A stretch of 64,000 bases of DNA from Gehongia tenuis (GCF_014384795.1 NZ_JACRSR010000002.1:1-64000); one strand, 5' to 3'; positions 1-9,261 are shown, numbered from the stretch's first letter. Notes: generated from the sequence alone by a model not told the origin. Numbers and translations: made by a program.

Positions 1-68
1 AGCATGCGTACACGAAGCAGCTGCTGAATGACGTGCCGAAGCTGAACGAAACCTGGTCATTGAACTAA
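1..68 (+). CDS. Oligopeptide/dipeptide ABC transporter ATP-binding protein, C-terminal tail (partial)
   Basis: Only the last 21 codons and the stop are in the window; the gene enters from the left edge. The reading frame starting at base 3 gives a tail beginning HAYTKQLLNDVPKL. This matches the C-terminal extension of OppD/OppF/DppF-type ATPases, which typically reads HPYT-x-x-LL-x-x-x-P. The protein would be the cytoplasmic ATPase that powers peptide import. It is followed by a strong terminator, so it is the last gene of its operon. The match rests on one short motif, so the substrate cannot be inferred. Confidence 0.6.
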   Translation, partial: HAYTKQLLNDVPKLNETWSLN

Positions 69-105
69 AACCTCACCAAAATTCTACCCTACTTCTCTTT
101 CCTGA

Positions 106-137
106 AAACCCTGGCCATTTCGGCCAGGGTTTTTTCT
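106..137 (+). terminator. Rho-independent terminator after the ABC transporter tail
   Basis: A GC-rich stem (CCCTGGCC / GGCCAGGG) with a short loop is followed by a run of six to seven T. It lies 40 bases after the ABC ATPase stop and before the symporter gene. Confidence 0.85.
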
Positions 138-205
138 TCGCCAAAATTCATATCGCACCCCTTTTTCCCATAGGGTGTACGGAGTACCCTTTAAAGGAGA
201 GAAGT

Positions 206-1552
206 ATGAACTGGTTTGATATCATACTCCAAGAAATTCACCGCCTGCTGTGGGGACCAGGCATGATGATTCTGCTTCTGGCGGTGGGACTTCTCTACAC
301 CATGCGCACCAGATTTTTTCAGTTCCGCGCTTTCGCCTCTCTGAAAGTATTATTTCAAAAAACGGCCGGAGATTCCAGAGGTATCCCTCCCACCCATGCC
401 CTGGCCACCGCCCTGGCAGGAACGCTGGGAACCGGCAACCTGGTCGGTGTGGCAACGGCCATGATCGCCGGGGGGCCGGGCGCCATCTTTTGGATGTGGA
501 TCTCCGCTCTCATTGGCATGATTATTAAATATGCGGAGATTGTGCTGGCCGTGCGGTTCCGGCAGAGAAACAGCCAGGGTGAATGGTGCGGCGGACCCAT
601 GTACACCATTGAGAACGGCCTTGGCAAGCGGTGGCGCTGGCTGGCACAGCTTTTTGCCCTCTCCGCCATTCTGGCTTCCTTTGGCATCGGCAATATGACC
701 CAGGTCAATGCGGCTTCCACCAATCTGGAAAGCGCTCTTGGGATCCCTGCCTGGATTTTTGGCATCGGGATCGCCATATTTACGGCTGTTGTCATCGTGG
801 GCGGCATCCGGCGCATTGGAAAGCTCACCGCCAAAGTGGTGCCCTTTATGGCAGGTCTTTATATTGTAGGGGCATTGCTCATTCTGCTGCGCTTTCATGA
901 CCAGATACCCGGCGCCTTCCGGCTCATTCTTTCCTCTGCTTTTCAGCCTCCCAGTGCGCTGGGCGGTGCGGCAGGATACACGGTGCTGATGGCCATGCGC
1001 TACGGACTTGCCCGGGGTATTTCCTCCAATGAAGCCGGCATGGGTTCCGCGCCCATTGCGCATGCCGCTACGGAGGTCAAGGACCCTGTACAGCAGGGGC
1101 TTCTCGGCATCGTGGAAGTATTTGTAGATACTCTGCTCATGTGCACGCTGACGGCGCTGGCCCTTCTCGTTACCGGTGTATGGCAGCAGGATTTTACAGG
1201 CGCCTCCATGACAGCCGGCGCTTTTGCCGCCGCCTTTGGACCGGGCCTTGGCGATTCGATTGTGACGGTGATCATTGTCTTTCTGGCTCTATCCACCCTT
1301 ATCAGTTGGTCCTATTATGGGGAACGGTGCACCGAATATCTGCTGGGACATCGGGCCATTCCCCTCTATCGGATTCTCTTTATTGGCTGCATCCTGCTGG
1401 GTTCCGTACTCAGTTTGCAGCGTATCTGGCTGCTTGCGGATATCTTCAACAGCCTAATGATTCTGCCCAATGTGGTGGCTCTTTGGGCGCTTTCCTCCAA
1501 GGTGGTGGATCTCACCCGATCCTGGACGGCCGGACGCAGAAAGCGCACCTAG
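206..1552 (+). CDS. Sodium:alanine (AGCS family) amino-acid symporter
   Basis: A 448-residue integral membrane protein of the alanine or glycine:cation symporter family (AlsT/DagA type), which imports small neutral amino acids with Na+. Family features visible are the N-terminal FFQFR region, the GTLGTGNLVGVATAMIAGGPGA stretch around residues 73-94, GGPMYTIENG near 128, and ARGISSNEAGMGSAPIAHA around residues 268-286. About ten hydrophobic helices are evident. The start is set by an AAAGGAGA ribosome-binding site eight bases before ATG. It stands alone between terminators and converges with the MgtC gene. Which amino acid it carries cannot be told from sequence. Confidence 0.93.
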   Translation: MNWFDIILQEIHRLLWGPGMMILLLAVGLLYTMRTRFFQFRAFASLKVLFQKTAGDSRGIPPTHALATALAGTLGTGNLVGVATAMIAGGPGAIFWMWISALIGMIIKYAEIVLAVRFRQRNSQGEWCGGPMYTIENGLGKRWRWLAQLFALSAILASFGIGNMTQVNAASTNLESALGIPAWIFGIGIAIFTAVVIVGGIRRIGKLTAKVVPFMAGLYIVGALLILLRFHDQIPGAFRLILSSAFQPPSALGGAAGYTVLMAMRYGLARGISSNEAGMGSAPIAHAATEVKDPVQQGLLGIVEVFVDTLLMCTLTALALLVTGVWQQDFTGASMTAGAFAAAFGPGLGDSIVTVIIVFLALSTLISWSYYGERCTEYLLGHRAIPLYRILFIGCILLGSVLSLQRIWLLADIFNSLMILPNVVALWALSSKVVDLTRSWTAGRRKRT

Positions 1553-1589
1553 ACTTCTCCCCCGCTCATGTAGCGCACCCCAGAAATTA

Positions 1590-1620
1590 CCCAAAAAAAA
1601 GGAGCCCTTGTTCGGCTCCT
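1590..1620 (-). terminator. Terminator of the mgtC-family gene
   Basis: On the minus strand a GGAGCC / GGCTCC stem is followed by a run of T. It starts at the end of the MgtC gene. Confidence 0.75.
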
Positions 1621-2291
1621 TATATCTCAATGGATTTGACCCTTTTATTGTCCTTTAAGATATTCAATAAATCTGCGGTATTGTAGGCCTCCGGCAGCTT
1701 CACATAGAACTCCACGTCAATCTCGCCGCCGCTGATCTTTTCCGCTTTAACATTGATCACCTGGATACTATGCTTCACAAATTCATTCTGCACATAGGAG
1801 ATCACTTCCCCATCGTCATCCATACGGACGGCAATGAGTTCCGCAACGGGGATCTTCAGCCAGTGCAGGTTTCTATGGAGCAAAAACTGGAGTACGATGA
1901 TCATGCCCATGGAGGCGATACCGATGAAGTAGAGCCCTGCGCCAATGGCCATGCCCACACCCACCGTCGCCCATACGCCGGCAGCCGTAGTAAGACCGCT
2001 CACCGCCTGCTTGCGGATAAAGATCGTACCCGCGCCCACAAAGCCCACGCCGGTCACAATGCCGGCGGCCACACGGGAGGGGTCCAAACCCACGCCTTCA
2101 AGCTGCAGCACATCATTGAATCCATATTTGGAAATGATCATCATGAGGCAGGATGCAAGGGCTACGATGACATGGGTGCGGATACCCGCCTCCTTGAGAC
2201 GGTTCTTGCGTTCGTAGCCTATGAAAGCCCCGCAGACGGACGCCACCGCCAGTCTCAGCAGAAAGTCGAGTTGCATCCAAATCCCGTCCAT
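1620..2291 (-). CDS. MgtC/SapB family membrane protein
   Basis: A 223-residue protein with an N-terminal MgtC domain (about residues 1-140) of four to five membrane helices. It carries the family patterns GAFIGYERKNRLKEAGIRTH and GVGFVGAGTIF. A soluble C-terminal ACT-like part follows (about 150-223). MgtC proteins affect membrane potential, Mg2+ homeostasis or F-ATPase activity in other bacteria; the exact role here is unknown. The open frame runs further upstream, but the start at 2291 is chosen because GGAAGGTGAG lies just before ATGGACGG, and the upstream residues are unlike the family. It is a single gene with its own terminator. Confidence 0.88.
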   Translation of the reverse strand: MDGIWMQLDFLLRLAVASVCGAFIGYERKNRLKEAGIRTHVIVALASCLMMIISKYGFNDVLQLEGVGLDPSRVAAGIVTGVGFVGAGTIFIRKQAVSGLTTAAGVWATVGVGMAIGAGLYFIGIASMGMIIVLQFLLHRNLHWLKIPVAELIAVRMDDDGEVISYVQNEFVKHSIQVINVKAEKISGGEIDVEFYVKLPEAYNTADLLNILKDNKRVKSIEI

Positions 2292-2375
2292 AGTGCTCAC
2301 CTTCCAGACAATATTGTATCTGCAATTATATTCCATCTGCCTACCCGATGTCAAGATATACAACAAAATCTCATT

Positions 2376-2401
2376 AAAAAGCCCGGCCTTTGGCCGGGCT
2401 T
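2376..2401 (-). terminator. Terminator of the carAB operon
   Basis: A perfect AAGCCCGGCC / GGCCGGGCTT hairpin followed by TTTTT-A on the minus strand, fifteen bases after the carB stop. Confidence 0.9.
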
Positions 2402-2415
2402 CAGCATCACAGCGC

Positions 2416-5400
2416 TTATTTCTCGTACGCATCCAAGGAATATAGTTTCTTCGACTCTGCGCCGGGATCCTCCATCACCTTGATCAGCGCCCTCGCCGTA
2501 TCCATGGCGGTGATACAGGGTACGTTATATTCGATGGCCGTACGGCGGAGTGCAAACCCAGCGCTGCCCGGCACGCCCAAGGTTTTGGTATTGATAATGA
2601 GCCGGAAGGTATCCTTTTGAACGGCATCCAGCACATCTTCTTCAGCGATCAGTTCCGCTTCTATCCCATCCTTCGCAAGGTAGGCGTGGGTTCCCGGGGT
2701 GGCCACCAGTTCAAAACCGAGTTTCACCAGCCGGCTGGCCAGGGATTCACTGTGGGCCTTTTCCCGGTCGGAGATGGAGAAAAGCACCTTGCCGCTCTCC
2801 GGAATCTTGAGGCCCGAAGCCTTGAGCGCCTTGTAAAGAGCACTGCTGAGATCCTTCGCTACGCCCAGTACCTCACCCGTGGATTTCATTTCCGGCCCGA
2901 GGTCGGTGTCCACATCGGAGAGTTTGGCGAAGGAAAACACCGGGGCCTTCACTGCATAGAACTCCCCGGCGGGCACGAGCCCCGTGGAATAGCCAAGGTC
3001 CGCGAGCTTCTTGCCCATGATGGCCTGGGTGGCTACCTGCACCATGGGAACGCCAGTCACCTTGCTCAAGATGGGAACGGTCCGGCTGGCTCTGGGATTG
3101 ACCTCGATCACATAGACGTTCTCCTCCGTGTCCAGCACGAACTGAACATTGAACAGCCCCACCACGCCGATGGCCTTCGCCATGCGGACCGAATAGTCCA
3201 CAATGGTATCCACCGCTTCAGCGCTGAGATGAACGGAGGGGTAGATAGCAATGGAGTCTCCGGAATGAATGCCGCTTCGTTCCACATGCTCCATAATACC
3301 GGGGATCACCACCGTATCCCCGTCGCAGATTCCGTCCACTTCCACCTCTCGGCCCAGGATATAGCGGTCGATCAGGATAGGCGACTCGCTGGAAAACTCC
3401 ACCGCCTGGGTCACATAGCTGATGAGCTCCTCATCGCTGTAGACCACCTCCATACCCCGGCCGCCCAGTACGTACGAGGGCCTGACCAGCACTGGATAGC
3501 CGATTTTTTTGGCGACTGCCAGCGCCCCTTCCACGGTGAAAGCCGTGCCGCCCGGCGGCAGCGGTATCCCCAGGTTTTTCAGCAGTTCCAGGAAGCGCTC
3601 CCGATCCTCCGCCAGATCAATGCTGTCCACCGGAGTTCCCAGGATCTTAACTCCGGCTTTTTCCAGCTTGGACGCCAGATTGATGGCCGTTTGACCGCCA
3701 AACTGTACGATAGCCCCTTCAGGGCTTTCCCGGTGGTATACGTCCAGCACACATTCCGTCGTAAGCGGCTCGAAATAGAGCTTGTCGGAGATATCAAAGT
3801 CCGTACTGATGGTCTCAGGATTGTTGTTTACGATGACTGTCTCATAGCCCAGCTTCCTGAGGGCCTTCACCGAATGCACGCTGCAGTAATCGAATTCAAT
3901 GCCCTGACCGATCCTGATGGGACCGGAGCCCACCACCATCACCCGATTGTAGACCGGCTCTTCATTGATCTTCTCATGATCATCATAGGCGGAATAGTAG
4001 TACGGCGTGGTCGCCTCATATTCACCCGCACAGGTATCCACGCTTTTATAGGAGGGCGTGCGGTGGCCGCCGATTTCCTCCACCTTCTCCAGGGACAGCC
4101 CCGCAAGGTTGGCGATGTAGCCGTCGCCGAATCCTGCGGCTTTTGCGGCAAGATACAGCTTCTCATCGAGGGCTTCCCCCGCGGCCTGCACCCGATCCAC
4201 CATCCCCGTGATCCTTTGCAGCTTGCGCAGGAAGAAGGGATCGATGCGGGTAAGATTTTGGATCTCCTCCAGGGACATGCCCTTTTGAAAGGCCTTGCAG
4301 ATGGCAAAAAGCCGCTGGTCGTTGGGCTCCTCCAAAAAGGCACGCAGCTCCTCCACCGGCACATTTTCAAAAAGATCCATGCCCAGCTGGTAGTTGAATT
4401 TGATATCGAGAGAATCGACAGCCTTGAGCAGAGATTCCTCAAAAGTGCGTCCCATGGCCATCACTTCGCCGGTGGCCTTCATCTGCGTACCCAGGGACCG
4501 GTCCGCCTTGGTGAACTTATCAAAGGGCCAGCGGGGCACCTTGGTGACCACGTAATCGATGGTCGGCTCGAAGAATGCCCGGATGTGGGGCGTCACCGAA
4601 TTTTGAATTTCGTCCAGGCGCAGGCCCAGTGCAATCTTCGCGGCCATGCGGGCGATTGGATAGCCCGTGGCCTTGGATGCCAGGGCCGAAGAACGGCTCA
4701 CCCGGGGATTGACTTCAATAATGTAGTACTGCTGGCTCCGGGTATCCAGAGCATACTGAATGTTGCAGCCCCCCTCAATCCCCAGGGCCCTTATAATCTT
4801 AAAGGATGCCGAGCGGAGCATCTGATATTCCTCTGCGGTCAGGGTCTGGCAGGGCGCCACCACGATGGAATCCCCGGTGTGTACGCCTACGGGATCGAAG
4901 TTCTCCATGCTGCAGACGATGATGCAGTTGTCCGCACCGTCCCGCATGACCTCAAATTCGATTTCTTTGAAGCCAGCCATGCTCTGCTCCAGAAGAACCT
5001 GCCCGATCATGGACATTTTGAGGCCCTTGCCGCAGGTGTAGTGGAGCTCCTCCATACTGTGTACGGCGCCGCCCCCGGTACCGCCCAAGGTATAAGCGGG
5101 ACGGACGATGATGGGAAAGCCCACCTTCTCCGCAAAGGCCTCCGCCTCTTCCAGGGAAGTAACGATGGTGCTCTCCGGCACGGGCTCGCCAATTTCCAGC
5201 ATGGTGTTTTTAAAAAGCTCCCGGTCCTCCGCCTTCTCGATGGATTCCAGAGAGGTCCCCAGTAGCCGCACACCCATTTTATTGAGATAATCGTCCTTGG
5301 CCAGCTCCACCGCCATGTTGAGCCCCGTCTGTCCGCCCAGGGAAGCCAGCAAGCCGTCGGGCTTTTCCGTCTCAATGATACGCTTCACCGTGTCCACATC

Positions 5401-5607
5401 GATGGGCTCGATGTAGACTTTATCTGCCGTTTCCCGGTCCGTCATGATGGTGGCGGGATTGGAGTTGATGAGCACCACACGAATGCCTTCCTCCCGCAGC
5501 GCTTTGCAGGCCTGGGTTCCGGAATAATCGAACTCCGCCGCCTGCCCGATGATGATGGGGCCGGACCCAATGACCAGCACCTTATGAATATCCTGAATCT
5601 TTGGCAT
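2416..5607 (-). CDS. carB: Carbamoyl-phosphate synthase large subunit
   Basis: A 1063-residue CarB of normal length. It makes carbamoyl phosphate from bicarbonate, ammonia and two ATP, for pyrimidine and arginine synthesis. Two homologous ATP-grasp halves are visible, each opening with a GSGPI nucleotide-fold motif ([19 protein letters not shown] near residue 13 and [17 protein letters not shown] near 560). The MGS-like allosteric domain sits at the C-terminus ([13 protein letters not shown] onward). Catalytic ATP-grasp features ([39 protein letters not shown]) are intact. The start has AAAGGAGG eight bases upstream. It follows carA by 11 bases. Because its CarA partner appears to be glutaminase-dead, this subunit probably uses free ammonia. 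Confidence 0.97.
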   Translation of the reverse strand: MPKIQDIHKVLVIGSGPIIIGQAAEFDYSGTQACKALREEGIRVVLINSNPATIMTDRETADKVYIEPIDVDTVKRIIETEKPDGLLASLGGQTGLNMAVELAKDDYLNKMGVRLLGTSLESIEKAEDRELFKNTMLEIGEPVPESTIVTSLEEAEAFAEKVGFPIIVRPAYTLGGTGGGAVHSMEELHYTCGKGLKMSMIGQVLLEQSMAGFKEIEFEVMRDGADNCIIVCSMENFDPVGVHTGDSIVVAPCQTLTAEEYQMLRSASFKIIRALGIEGGCNIQYALDTRSQQYYIIEVNPRVSRSSALASKATGYPIARMAAKIALGLRLDEIQNSVTPHIRAFFEPTIDYVVTKVPRWPFDKFTKADRSLGTQMKATGEVMAMGRTFEESLLKAVDSLDIKFNYQLGMDLFENVPVEELRAFLEEPNDQRLFAICKAFQKGMSLEEIQNLTRIDPFFLRKLQRITGMVDRVQAAGEALDEKLYLAAKAAGFGDGYIANLAGLSLEKVEEIGGHRTPSYKSVDTCAGEYEATTPYYYSAYDDHEKINEEPVYNRVMVVGSGPIRIGQGIEFDYCSVHSVKALRKLGYETVIVNNNPETISTDFDISDKLYFEPLTTECVLDVYHRESPEGAIVQFGGQTAINLASKLEKAGVKILGTPVDSIDLAEDRERFLELLKNLGIPLPPGGTAFTVEGALAVAKKIGYPVLVRPSYVLGGRGMEVVYSDEELISYVTQAVEFSSESPILIDRYILGREVEVDGICDGDTVVIPGIMEHVERSGIHSGDSIAIYPSVHLSAEAVDTIVDYSVRMAKAIGVVGLFNVQFVLDTEENVYVIEVNPRASRTVPILSKVTGVPMVQVATQAIMGKKLADLGYSTGLVPAGEFYAVKAPVFSFAKLSDVDTDLGPEMKSTGEVLGVAKDLSSALYKALKASGLKIPESGKVLFSISDREKAHSESLASRLVKLGFELVATPGTHAYLAKDGIEAELIAEEDVLDAVQKDTFRLIINTKTLGVPGSAGFALRRTAIEYNVPCITAMDTARALIKVMEDPGAESKKLYSLDAYEK

Positions 5608-5618
5608 ATGCTCCTCCT

Positions 5619-6686
5619 TTAGTCCTCCAGAGAACGGACAAAGGCCTTATAGATGCCGTCCGTATCCGAATGATTGTCCACTGTTTCGGGGTAGAACTGA
5701 ACGCCGGTCATGGAAAGCTCGGGCTGGGCAAAGCCCTCCAGCGTTTGATCATTAAGATTGACATAGGTCGTCTCCACGCTCTTCACATCCTCAAACTCCA
5801 GAACGTAGTTATGATTCTGGCTGGTGGTGATCAGTTTTCCCGTTTTGAGACAGCGTACGGGATGATTGACCCCGTGGTGTCCAAAGATCATCTGCCGGGT
5901 CTCGCCGCCAAGCACAAGGCCCATCAGCTGATAGCCAAGCCCCACGCCCAGCATGGGTTTTTTACCCATCCAGGTCTCGATGATCCCCCGAACGCCTTCC
6001 ACCCTTTCCGGGTCCCCGGGGCCGCTGGAAATCAGAATGCCATCGGGATTCAAATCGGCAAGTCCTTTTTTTGCATCCTCCCGGCCAAAGCCATATACGT
6101 CACAGCCAAGGTCATGGAGTGCTTTTATCATGCTGCGTTTGGCTCCGAGATCCACCACTGCCACCTTTTTGCCGTGCCCCTCCAAGCGGTAAGGCTTGGG
6201 CGTTACATCCCGGACAAGGTCGCCCTGCCGGCGTTTATACCGCTCCAAATGCTTAAATAAAACGTCCTTATCCAACACAGTGGATAGGACGCCTATCATG
6301 CTGCCATATTCACGAATATGTAATGCCACGGCCCGCGTATCCAAACCCTGAATGCCCGATACGCCCCGCTTTGACAAATACTCATCGGTGTCCATCACCG
6401 AATTGTTCCAATGACTGGGATAATCACAGAGCTCCTTGACCACCAATCCCTTGGCCCACATACCGTCCGATTCGTCTCGATCGGGGGAAAAACCGGTGTT
6501 TCCCATGAGCGGATAGGTCATCACCACAATCTCACCATGACAGGCCGGATCAGTCAAAATTTCCTGATACCCCACCATCGCCGTGTTGAAGACCACCTCG
6601 CCAAAGACTTCCTGTTCAAGACCCATGGATTCGCCCCGAAACAGGGTGCCGTCCTCCAGCATCAACGCCGCTTGCTTCTTTGCCAT
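5619..6686 (-). CDS. carA: Carbamoyl-phosphate synthase small subunit, glutaminase triad lost
   Basis: A 355-residue CarA homologue with the N-terminal CPSase small-chain domain ([19 protein letters not shown] near residue 40; [17 protein letters not shown] near 110) and a C-terminal class-I glutamine amidotransferase domain. In active enzymes the nucleophile lies in a GICLGHQ-type motif; here the stretch reads GVGLGYQ, with Gly at residue 249 (codon 5940-5942). The catalytic His of the usual HPE motif is Tyr at residue 332 (codon 5691-5693, FYPE); the Glu remains. Thus the glutaminase should be inactive. Structural motifs TSQNHNY and NHPV are kept and the frame is intact, so the subunit is probably still made as a partner for CarB. 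Compare vertebrate CPS I, which also lost this Cys and uses ammonia. Confidence 0.93.
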   Translation of the reverse strand: MAKKQAALMLEDGTLFRGESMGLEQEVFGEVVFNTAMVGYQEILTDPACHGEIVVMTYPLMGNTGFSPDRDESDGMWAKGLVVKELCDYPSHWNNSVMDTDEYLSKRGVSGIQGLDTRAVALHIREYGSMIGVLSTVLDKDVLFKHLERYKRRQGDLVRDVTPKPYRLEGHGKKVAVVDLGAKRSMIKALHDLGCDVYGFGREDAKKGLADLNPDGILISSGPGDPERVEGVRGIIETWMGKKPMLGVGLGYQLMGLVLGGETRQMIFGHHGVNHPVRCLKTGKLITTSQNHNYVLEFEDVKSVETTYVNLNDQTLEGFAQPELSMTGVQFYPETVDNHSDTDGIYKAFVRSLED

Positions 6687-6723
6687 ATACCCACCTTCCT
6701 TTTCGCCATCGATATGAACCTAT

Positions 6724-6767
6724 AAAAAAGACGCTCTATCCTGTGGATAAAACGCCCTTTGTCCACA
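6724..6767 (-). promoter_or_regulatory. Candidate transcription attenuator in the carA leader
   Basis: About 15 bases into the predicted leader, the minus strand can form a 12-pair hairpin with a three-base loop (arms 6745-6757 and 6730-6741, three G-U pairs) followed directly by six T: an intrinsic terminator ahead of carA. An alternative TGTGGA/TCCACA stem (6761-6766 with 6742-6747) would use the loop and top of that terminator and is incompatible with it. I did not find a recognisable PyrR-binding loop. It could instead terminate readthrough from the upstream oxidoreductase gene, but its place downstream of a consensus promoter favours attenuation. Confidence 0.55.
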
Positions 6768-6778
6768 CCCTTTGATCT

Positions 6779-6807
6779 ATTATAGGAACCTAAGGCTCAT
6801 CTGTCAA
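6779..6807 (-). promoter_or_regulatory. carAB promoter
   Basis: A perfect housekeeping promoter on the minus strand: TTGACA (6802-6807), 17-base spacer, TATAAT (6779-6784). Transcription would begin near 6772, giving a leader of about 85 bases before carA. Confidence 0.85.
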
Positions 6808-6891
6808 CAGTGTGCGGCAAAAAATATTTGATTTTTTATGCAGTTTATTCAGCGGCTTGGCTATATTACTGCATTTTTATTCTCTAATGGT

Positions 6892-7962
6892 TTATACATA
6901 CGCATAAGCGGCGGTCAGGGCATCCTTCTGAAGATGAACGCGCTGCCCCGTCCTCGCTGATTCCAGACAGGCGGTGACCACATGGATCGCCATCAGACCA
7001 TCCTCTCCGCTGACCAACGGCTTTCGTCCCTGCATAATGCTCTCCACAAATTCATCGATAACCCCGGAGGATACCTGGTGGTCGTTGCTGGATCCCTCCT
7101 CAAAGGTCATGACATCCGTGCCGCCCTCCCGATATTGAAGGGTGAGCCGGTCGCAGCCCTTGCCATCGATGATGAGTTTTCCCTTCGTGCAGTACACCAC
7201 GCTGTCCTTCTCCTCGTCGCCATAATTGGTCCAGCTGGCCGTGACCGTACCCGCCGCACCATTTTCAAAGTTCAGGATACACATGGCATTGTCATCCACC
7301 TCAATGCGGCTGCCGTCGGAATTGCATTTGTTGAGGGCACCAGCAAAGGCCTGGACATATTCCACTTCGGAACCCACCAGCCAGCGGATGATGTCAATCT
7401 TGTGTACACCAAGATCAGCCAGCACGCCGCCTAAAGCCTTGCCGTCCTTCTTAAAGAACCAGGGGCTGCCACTCTTATCGATACTCCAAAATTCCGGACC
7501 GCCATGGCTGAAGGTGCTGTGAAAGCTGATAACTTCGCCCAATTCTCCGGACGCCAAAATTTCCTTGGCCTTCAAGTGGGCGGGAAAGAAGCGCTGATTG
7601 TGACCGATCATCAACGTTTTTCCCGTCTGCCGGGCAACATTGATCATTTCCTGGCATTCCTGCAGGTTGTTGGCCATGGGCTTCTCGCAAAGCACATGCT
7701 TGCCGGCCCAAAGCGCCTGAATGGTGGCGGAAGCATGGATTTTGTTGGCGCCGCAGATGCTCACCGCATCGATTTTGGGGTCCTCCAGCATCTGCTGATA
7801 GGAGGCATACGCCTTTCCCCCAAAGGTATCCACCATATATTGGCAGCGTTCTTCAACGGGATCAAAGTATCCCAAGATTTCAACGTTCGGATTTGCCTTA
7901 TATTCCGGAGCGTGACGTCTTTGCGCAATAGCTCCACATCCTAAAATACCCACATGGATCAT
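6892..7962 (-). CDS. Gfo/Idh/MocA family oxidoreductase
   Basis: A 356-residue NAD(P)-dependent dehydrogenase-like protein. The N-terminal Rossmann fold begins GILGCGAIAQRRH (residues 5-17), and the family's catalytic-region motif CEKPMANN lies near residue 93. The C-terminal alpha/beta domain follows, with DLGVHKIDIIRWLVG near 184. Members act on sugars, inositols or other polyols; the substrate here is unknown. TAAAAGGAGGG precedes the ATG. The gene is divergent from a LacI-type regulator and has an operator at its promoter, so it is probably repressed by that regulator until an inducing sugar-like compound is present. Confidence 0.92.
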   Translation of the reverse strand: MIHVGILGCGAIAQRRHAPEYKANPNVEILGYFDPVEERCQYMVDTFGGKAYASYQQMLEDPKIDAVSICGANKIHASATIQALWAGKHVLCEKPMANNLQECQEMINVARQTGKTLMIGHNQRFFPAHLKAKEILASGELGEVISFHSTFSHGGPEFWSIDKSGSPWFFKKDGKALGGVLADLGVHKIDIIRWLVGSEVEYVQAFAGALNKCNSDGSRIEVDDNAMCILNFENGAAGTVTASWTNYGDEEKDSVVYCTKGKLIIDGKGCDRLTLQYREGGTDVMTFEEGSSNDHQVSSGVIDEFVESIMQGRKPLVSGEDGLMAIHVVTACLESARTGQRVHLQKDALTAAYAYV

Positions 7963-7987
7963 TCCAAAACCCTCCTTTTATAGTACA

Positions 7988-8000
7988 GAAACGGTTTTTC
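7988..8000. promoter_or_regulatory. Possible degenerate LacI-type operator
   Basis: GAAACGGTTTTTC resembles the operator at 8074-8085 but has one extra G at the centre. It lies in the leader of the oxidoreductase gene, 26 bases before its start codon. Confidence 0.35.
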
Positions 8001-8073
8001 TTACACCAACGTTTTTATCAGTTCTTACATGTAAATTATGCCCAATAAAACAGAAAGTTTATTAAATTTTTAT

Positions 8074-8085
8074 GAAACGTTTTTC
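8074..8085. promoter_or_regulatory. LacI-family operator at the oxidoreductase promoter
   Basis: GAAACGTTTTTC is a near-palindrome with the central CG typical of LacI-family sites. It covers the predicted start of transcription of the minus-strand oxidoreductase gene, a position where a bound repressor would block initiation. The same twelve bases recur at 48528-48539. Confidence 0.65.
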
Positions 8086-8093
8086 TTTCCCCC

Positions 8094-8122
8094 ATTATAC
8101 TGCCCCTTACAGGCAAAGTCAA
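8094..8122 (-). promoter_or_regulatory. Promoter of the Gfo/Idh/MocA gene
   Basis: Minus strand TTGACT (8117-8122), 17-base spacer, TATAAT (8094-8099). The leader is about 120 bases long. Confidence 0.75.
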
Positions 8123-8167
8123 TATGGCGAATGTAAAAAAAACGTAATTTACATGATTTTCGAAAAT

Positions 8168-8179
8168 AAAAACGTTTTT
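8168..8179. promoter_or_regulatory. LacI-family operator upstream of the regulator gene
   Basis: AAAAACGTTTTT is a perfect 12-base palindrome with a central CG, nine bases upstream of the -35 element of the lacI-type gene. Together with the site at 8074 it would allow autoregulation and possibly DNA looping. Confidence 0.6.
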
Positions 8180-8187
8180 CCGTGTCG

Positions 8188-8216
8188 TTGACTTTTGGTA
8201 GGCCAGCCATTATACT
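8188..8216 (+). promoter_or_regulatory. Promoter of the LacI-family regulator gene
   Basis: TTGACT (8188-8193), 17-base spacer, TATACT (8211-8216), about 30 bases before the ribosome-binding site of the regulator gene. Confidence 0.75.
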
Positions 8217-8249
8217 TAGTTCAATGAAATTTATAGAAGGAGTTCTTGC

Positions 8250-9236
8250 ATGGCCAAAGTAACGATCAAGGATGTGGCGAAGCAAGCTCATGTGGCGGTC
8301 AGCACAGTATCCTATGTACTCAATAACTCCAAGAGCGTTAAGCCGGAAACCCGCGAACGGATTTTAAAAGTTATTGAAGAGACGGGATATTTTCCAAATC
8401 ACGTTGCACGTAGTTTGAAAACCAAAAAGACCCAGACCATGGGCGTTATCGTCCCAGACATCGGCAACATATTCTTTGTAGAAATCATCGAAGGCATCGA
8501 AGCCTATCTATCCCAAAGGGGATACAGCGTCATTCTTTGCAACACCAATGAAAATCAGGAGAAGGAGCGGAATTATTTGTCCGTTCTGCTGAATAAGGAT
8601 ATTGATGGCCTTATTTTTTTAGCGACCAGTAAAAATCCCGAGATTCCGCAGAACACCACCATTCCCGTGGTGATCGTGGATCGAAAATTCAGCGGAAACT
8701 ATTCCAGCGTTTTGGTGGACAATGTCTTGGGCGGCCAGATTGCCACCGAGCATCTGATTGAGCGCAACCATGAGAATGTGGCGCTGCTCACCGGCCCCCT
8801 GACCATCAGCCCCTATTTCGATCGAATGATGGGCTACCGCCAGGCGTTGGAGAAACACGGTTTCGAATATCTTCCTTTTTTGGTGGAGCAGTGCGGTACG
8901 GCCACCTATGACGGAGGCTATCAGGGCCTTCATCGTCTGCTGGACCGGTTATCCGAACCGCCCAAATCCATCTTCGCTGCCAATGATATGATGGCGCTGG
9001 GTGCCATGCGGGCTTTGTTCGAACGGGGCGTTTCCATTCCGAAGCAGACAGCTATCGTGGGCTATGACGATATTCCCACGGCTTCCATCATGACGCCGGC
9101 CCTCACCACCATCCGTCAGCCCAAATTTGAGATGGGACAGAAGGCCGCCGAGATGCTCTTTAATGAGCTCCAAAACTCCGCCGATTCCCAAAGTTATCTT
9201 TTCCAGCCCAGCTTGATCGTTAGAGAAACAGGCTGA
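8250..9236 (+). CDS. LacI/PurR-family transcriptional regulator
   Basis: A 328-residue repressor. The N-terminal helix-turn-helix (TIKDVAKQAHVAVSTVSYVLN, residues 5-25) and hinge helix region (NHVARSLK near 50) are typical. The rest is a periplasmic-binding-protein-like sensor domain (GVIVPDIGNIFF near 68; YDDIPTASIMTPALTTI near 270), which usually binds a sugar. GAAGGAG precedes the ATG. It is transcribed away from the oxidoreductase gene and is followed after 25 bases by an unknown gene, probably in the same transcript. The AAACGTTT-type operators flanking it suggest autoregulation and control of the divergent gene. Its ligand cannot be named. Confidence 0.93.
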   Translation: MAKVTIKDVAKQAHVAVSTVSYVLNNSKSVKPETRERILKVIEETGYFPNHVARSLKTKKTQTMGVIVPDIGNIFFVEIIEGIEAYLSQRGYSVILCNTNENQEKERNYLSVLLNKDIDGLIFLATSKNPEIPQNTTIPVVIVDRKFSGNYSSVLVDNVLGGQIATEHLIERNHENVALLTGPLTISPYFDRMMGYRQALEKHGFEYLPFLVEQCGTATYDGGYQGLHRLLDRLSEPPKSIFAANDMMALGAMRALFERGVSIPKQTAIVGYDDIPTASIMTPALTTIRQPKFEMGQKAAEMLFNELQNSADSQSYLFQPSLIVRETG

Positions 9237-9261
9237 TCATTCCAAAATAGGAGGAGATTTC

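Noticed and set aside
2617-5265. 882-residue open frame on the plus strand across carB
   Set aside because: It is the antisense shadow of a well-conserved carB; its product is rich in His/Gly/Arg with no recognisable domain, as expected from GC-rich opposite-strand frames.
6687-6778. PyrR-binding anti-antiterminator in the car leader
   Set aside because: I looked for the conserved PyrR loop and did not see it; only the terminator and an alternative stem are supported.
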